Assembly (NCBI GenBank): GCA_002426555.1
Contig: DIQU01000050.1
Coordinates: forward strand, 475 to 16,368
DNA from: Firmicutes bacterium UBA5454
GTDB lineage: Bacteria; Bacillota; Clostridia; Caldicoprobacterales; DTU083
Length of the DNA: 15,894 nucleotides
Direction of reading: 5' to 3'
This document shows positions 14,213 to 15,894 of the stretch, piece after piece. Position 1 is the first letter of the stretch. Each line of letters starts with the position of its first letter. Under the pieces are notes generated by a model that was given only the letters and a program-made list of their open reading frames with translations, searched no databases and was not told where the DNA came from. The position numbers and the translations under genes are program-made.

Positions 14213-15562
14213 ATGAAAAATTGGATATTACCTGCCATTTTGGCTGTTGCTCTGGTTTTTACCGGTGCATGGGGATATAACCAGTATAAATTGAATCAGC
14301 AATACAATACACATATGGAAAACTTCTACCAAAAATCCTTTTATGAATTGGTAGGAAACGTGAGCAGTGTAGAGAGCGGATTGGCGAAACTCATGGTAAG
14401 CGGAGATCGTTCTCAGCATATGATACTGTTGTCGGAAATCAGTCGACAGGCCAATGGGGCACAAATGGATCTGGGACAGCTGCCCATTTCTCATATTGCC
14501 TTGGATAAAACATCAAAGTTTCTCAACCAATTGGCAGATTATACTTATTTTCTTAACAAAAAGGTATCCCAGGGCAAGACCATAAGTGTGGAGGAAATGG
14601 GAAACCTGAGCAAACTTCATGAAAACGCTGTTAAAACGAATGCGGAATTGAGTCAATTAAGCGAAGAACTGCTGACTCGCTCTGGAAACCAGGGAAGCTT
14701 TGTTAGCAATGCCCGCAGAGAAATCTATGAAGCTTCTGATGATTTATATACAAACCAATTTATTAACATTCAAAAAACAGGAATCGATTATCCATCTCTT
14801 ATCTATGATGGCCCTTTTTCTGAAGCTTTGAACCAAAATCGCGGTACCGAGCTGAAAGGTCCTGCTGTAACTGAGCAGCAGGCAAGGGATATTGCTATAA
14901 AATTCCTGGGCAGCAGTCGAGTGGCGAGGACTGAAAAGTCTGCCGAAGCTAATAATGGTATTCTTGATACCTGGGGATTCCAGATATGGACAAAGGCTGA
15001 TGCTGATAACCCAGTTTTTATATCGGTCAGTAAAAAAGGGGGCAAGGTGGTTAATGTTGTTGGTCAACATAATGTGGCAAAAGAAAATCTCTCCATCGAA
15101 CAAGCTATGGAAAAAGCCAGAGAATTTTTAACGAAAAATGGGTATGAAAATATGGTTCCAAGTTACCAGCAAAACTATGAAGGGCTTTCCACCATCAATT
15201 TTGCTTATAATCAAGATGATATAATTGTATATCCAGATTTAATCAAAGTAAAAATAGCTTTGGATGACGGTAATATTTACGGTTTGGATGCAAGAAATTA
15301 TTTGCTGGCTCACAAGGAAAGGAAGCTGGAAGAACCTGAATTAACGATGGAAGAAGCACAACAGCTGGTGAGCCCAAGTCTGCGCATCACTTCTTCCCGT
15401 ATGGCAGTAATCCCTACAGATGGGAAAGAAGAACGACTTTGTTATGAGTTCAAAGGTGAAATGAATCAAAAACGATTCATTGTCTATATTGATGCCAAAA
15501 CTGGTCAAGAAGCGGACATTCTTCAAATTATTGATACTGAAAATGGTTCTCTGACAATTTAG
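14213..15562 (+). CDS. ypeB: YpeB, SleB-stabilising germination protein
   Basis: Membrane-anchored partner needed for SleB to accumulate and stay controlled in the dormant spore. It is 449 aa, matching the usual 450. One N-terminal membrane segment lies at about 4-23 (ILPAILAVALVFTGAWGYNQ). A largely helical region with the conserved SFYELVGNVSSVESGLAKLM block follows. The C-terminal half has PepSY-type units marked by VTEQQARDIAIKFLG, LSIEQAMEKAREFLTKNGYE and LTMEEAQQLVSPSL. I start at the ATG at 14213, with GAGGGGA 5 bp upstream. The in-frame ATG at 14195 overlaps the sleB stop and lacks a ribosome binding site. It is co-transcribed with sleB. Confidence 0.95.
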   Translation: MKNWILPAILAVALVFTGAWGYNQYKLNQQYNTHMENFYQKSFYELVGNVSSVESGLAKLMVSGDRSQHMILLSEISRQANGAQMDLGQLPISHIALDKTSKFLNQLADYTYFLNKKVSQGKTISVEEMGNLSKLHENAVKTNAELSQLSEELLTRSGNQGSFVSNARREIYEASDDLYTNQFINIQKTGIDYPSLIYDGPFSEALNQNRGTELKGPAVTEQQARDIAIKFLGSSRVARTEKSAEANNGILDTWGFQIWTKADADNPVFISVSKKGGKVVNVVGQHNVAKENLSIEQAMEKAREFLTKNGYENMVPSYQQNYEGLSTINFAYNQDDIIVYPDLIKVKIALDDGNIYGLDARNYLLAHKERKLEEPELTMEEAQQLVSPSLRITSSRMAVIPTDGKEERLCYEFKGEMNQKRFIVYIDAKTGQEADILQIIDTENGSLTI

Positions 15563-15588
15563 GGCAGTCTGTGTAATAAAACCTGCAA

Positions 15589-15618
15589 GGATAATTGCAT
15601 ATTAGGCAGGGCATAATA
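15589..15618 (+). promoter_or_regulatory. Candidate sigma-G promoter for the SASP gene
   Basis: GGATA (15589-15593), an 18-bp spacer and CATAATA (15612-15618) match the sigma-G pattern GHATR / CATnnTA, perfect at -10 and with one mismatch at -35. The SASP start codon is about 50 bp further on. Confidence 0.6.
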
Positions 15619-15624
15619 ATTCCA

Positions 15625-15649
15625 GCATCGAATAACAGTTCTACGATGC
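15625..15649 (+). repeat. Leader hairpin before the SASP gene
   Basis: GCATCG (15625-15630) and CGATGC (15644-15649) can form a 6-bp stem with a 13-nt loop. It lies in the 5' leader between the sigma-G-like promoter and the ribosome binding site. It has no T run, so it is more likely an mRNA-stability or leader structure than a terminator. Confidence 0.4.
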
Positions 15650-15670
15650 GAAACTGGAGGAGGTATCGAT

Positions 15671-15850
15671 ATGGCTAAGAGGAATTCGAGAATGTCTGAA
15701 AACCTGAAGACCGAAATTGCAAAGGAATTAGGTGTATATGAATCAGTTCGAGACAAAGGCTGGGGAGACGTGTCTTCCCGAGATTGCGGACGAGTTGTGC
15801 AAAAGGCCATTGAATTTGCAGAACGGTCGATAGCAAATCAAGAGAAATAG
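15671..15850 (+). CDS. Small acid-soluble spore protein, alpha/beta-type, divergent
   Basis: A 59-aa DNA-binding protein of the spore core. Alpha/beta SASPs coat the chromosome, protect it from UV and heat, and are degraded by GPR at germination. The sequence has the family order: LKTEIAKELGVYESV (first helix and the GPR-cleavage-like TEIA), then DKGWGDVSSRDCG and VVQKAIEFAERSIANQEK (second helix). Differences from typical members are the loss of the VGG before the second helix (CGRVVQKAIEF), and a Cys. A very strong GGAGGAGGT ribosome binding site (15656-15664) is 6 bp before the ATG. The gene is behind a sigma-G-like promoter and just after ypeB, in a forespore-expressed neighbourhood. The family assignment is good; DNA binding of this divergent form is inferred. 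Confidence 0.8.
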   Translation: MAKRNSRMSENLKTEIAKELGVYESVRDKGWGDVSSRDCGRVVQKAIEFAERSIANQEK

Positions 15851-15878
15851 CCGAAATATCGATATGAACCAAGGAAAG

Positions 15879-15894
15879 CGGAGGTGCACCTCCG
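15879..15894 (+). terminator. Probable terminator stem of the SASP gene, cut by the window end
   Basis: CGGAGGTGCACCTCCG is a perfect 16-bp palindrome starting 28 bp after the SASP stop. The window ends with it, so a following T run cannot be seen. Confidence 0.5.

Overview
The window comes from an endospore-forming, moderately AT-rich Firmicute, most likely a member of class Clostridia. The evidence is a dense set of sporulation and germination genes: spo0A, a SipL-type coat morphogenesis gene (DUF3794 repeats plus LysM, the clostridial arrangement), spoIIR, sleB-ypeB and a small alpha/beta-type SASP gene. Veg, ispE and strong purine-rich ribosome binding sites fit the same picture. I cannot name the species.

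Layout, left to right. (1) Positions 3-500 hold the 3' end of an unrecognised Tyr/Pro-rich protein. (2) spo0A (683-1462) follows, with a perfect 0A box upstream and a strong terminator downstream. (3) Positions 1710-2576 are a graveyard of glycogen-metabolism genes: a glgB start with an in-frame TGA, then short pieces recognisable as glgA and glgP, and perhaps the tail of another gene. (4) Positions 2596-3376 are a second scar, where the C-terminal part of an AraC-type regulator (minus strand) abuts the tail of a ceramidase-like gene (plus strand). (5) Two intact catabolic-type genes follow: an M55 D-aminopeptidase and an amidohydrolase. (6) A minus-strand aldo/keto reductase with a C-terminal ferredoxin domain follows. 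(7) A 329-bp intergenic region carries a cluster of DnaA-box-like 9-mers. (8) A full-length phosphohexomutase-family protein has lost all of its recognisable catalytic motifs. (9) Next come a double zinc-ribbon acidic protein, Veg and the SipL-like protein. (10) ispE, an overlapping MobA-like nucleotidyltransferase gene and spoIIR follow. (11) sleB-ypeB and a SASP gene end the window.

Several genes act in one programme. Spo0A commits the cell to sporulation. SpoIIR carries the forespore signal that activates sigma-E in the mother cell. The SipL-like protein helps anchor the coat around SpoIVA. SleB/YpeB and the SASP are late forespore products for germination and DNA protection. Candidate promoters fit these compartments: sigma-E-like before sipL, sigma-F-like before spoIIR, and sigma-G/F-like before sleB and the SASP gene. 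All promoter calls come from reading motifs by eye.

The parts I find least explained are the degenerate mutase with the DnaA-box cluster directly upstream, the zinc-ribbon protein next to it, and the two stacked deletion scars beside spo0A.
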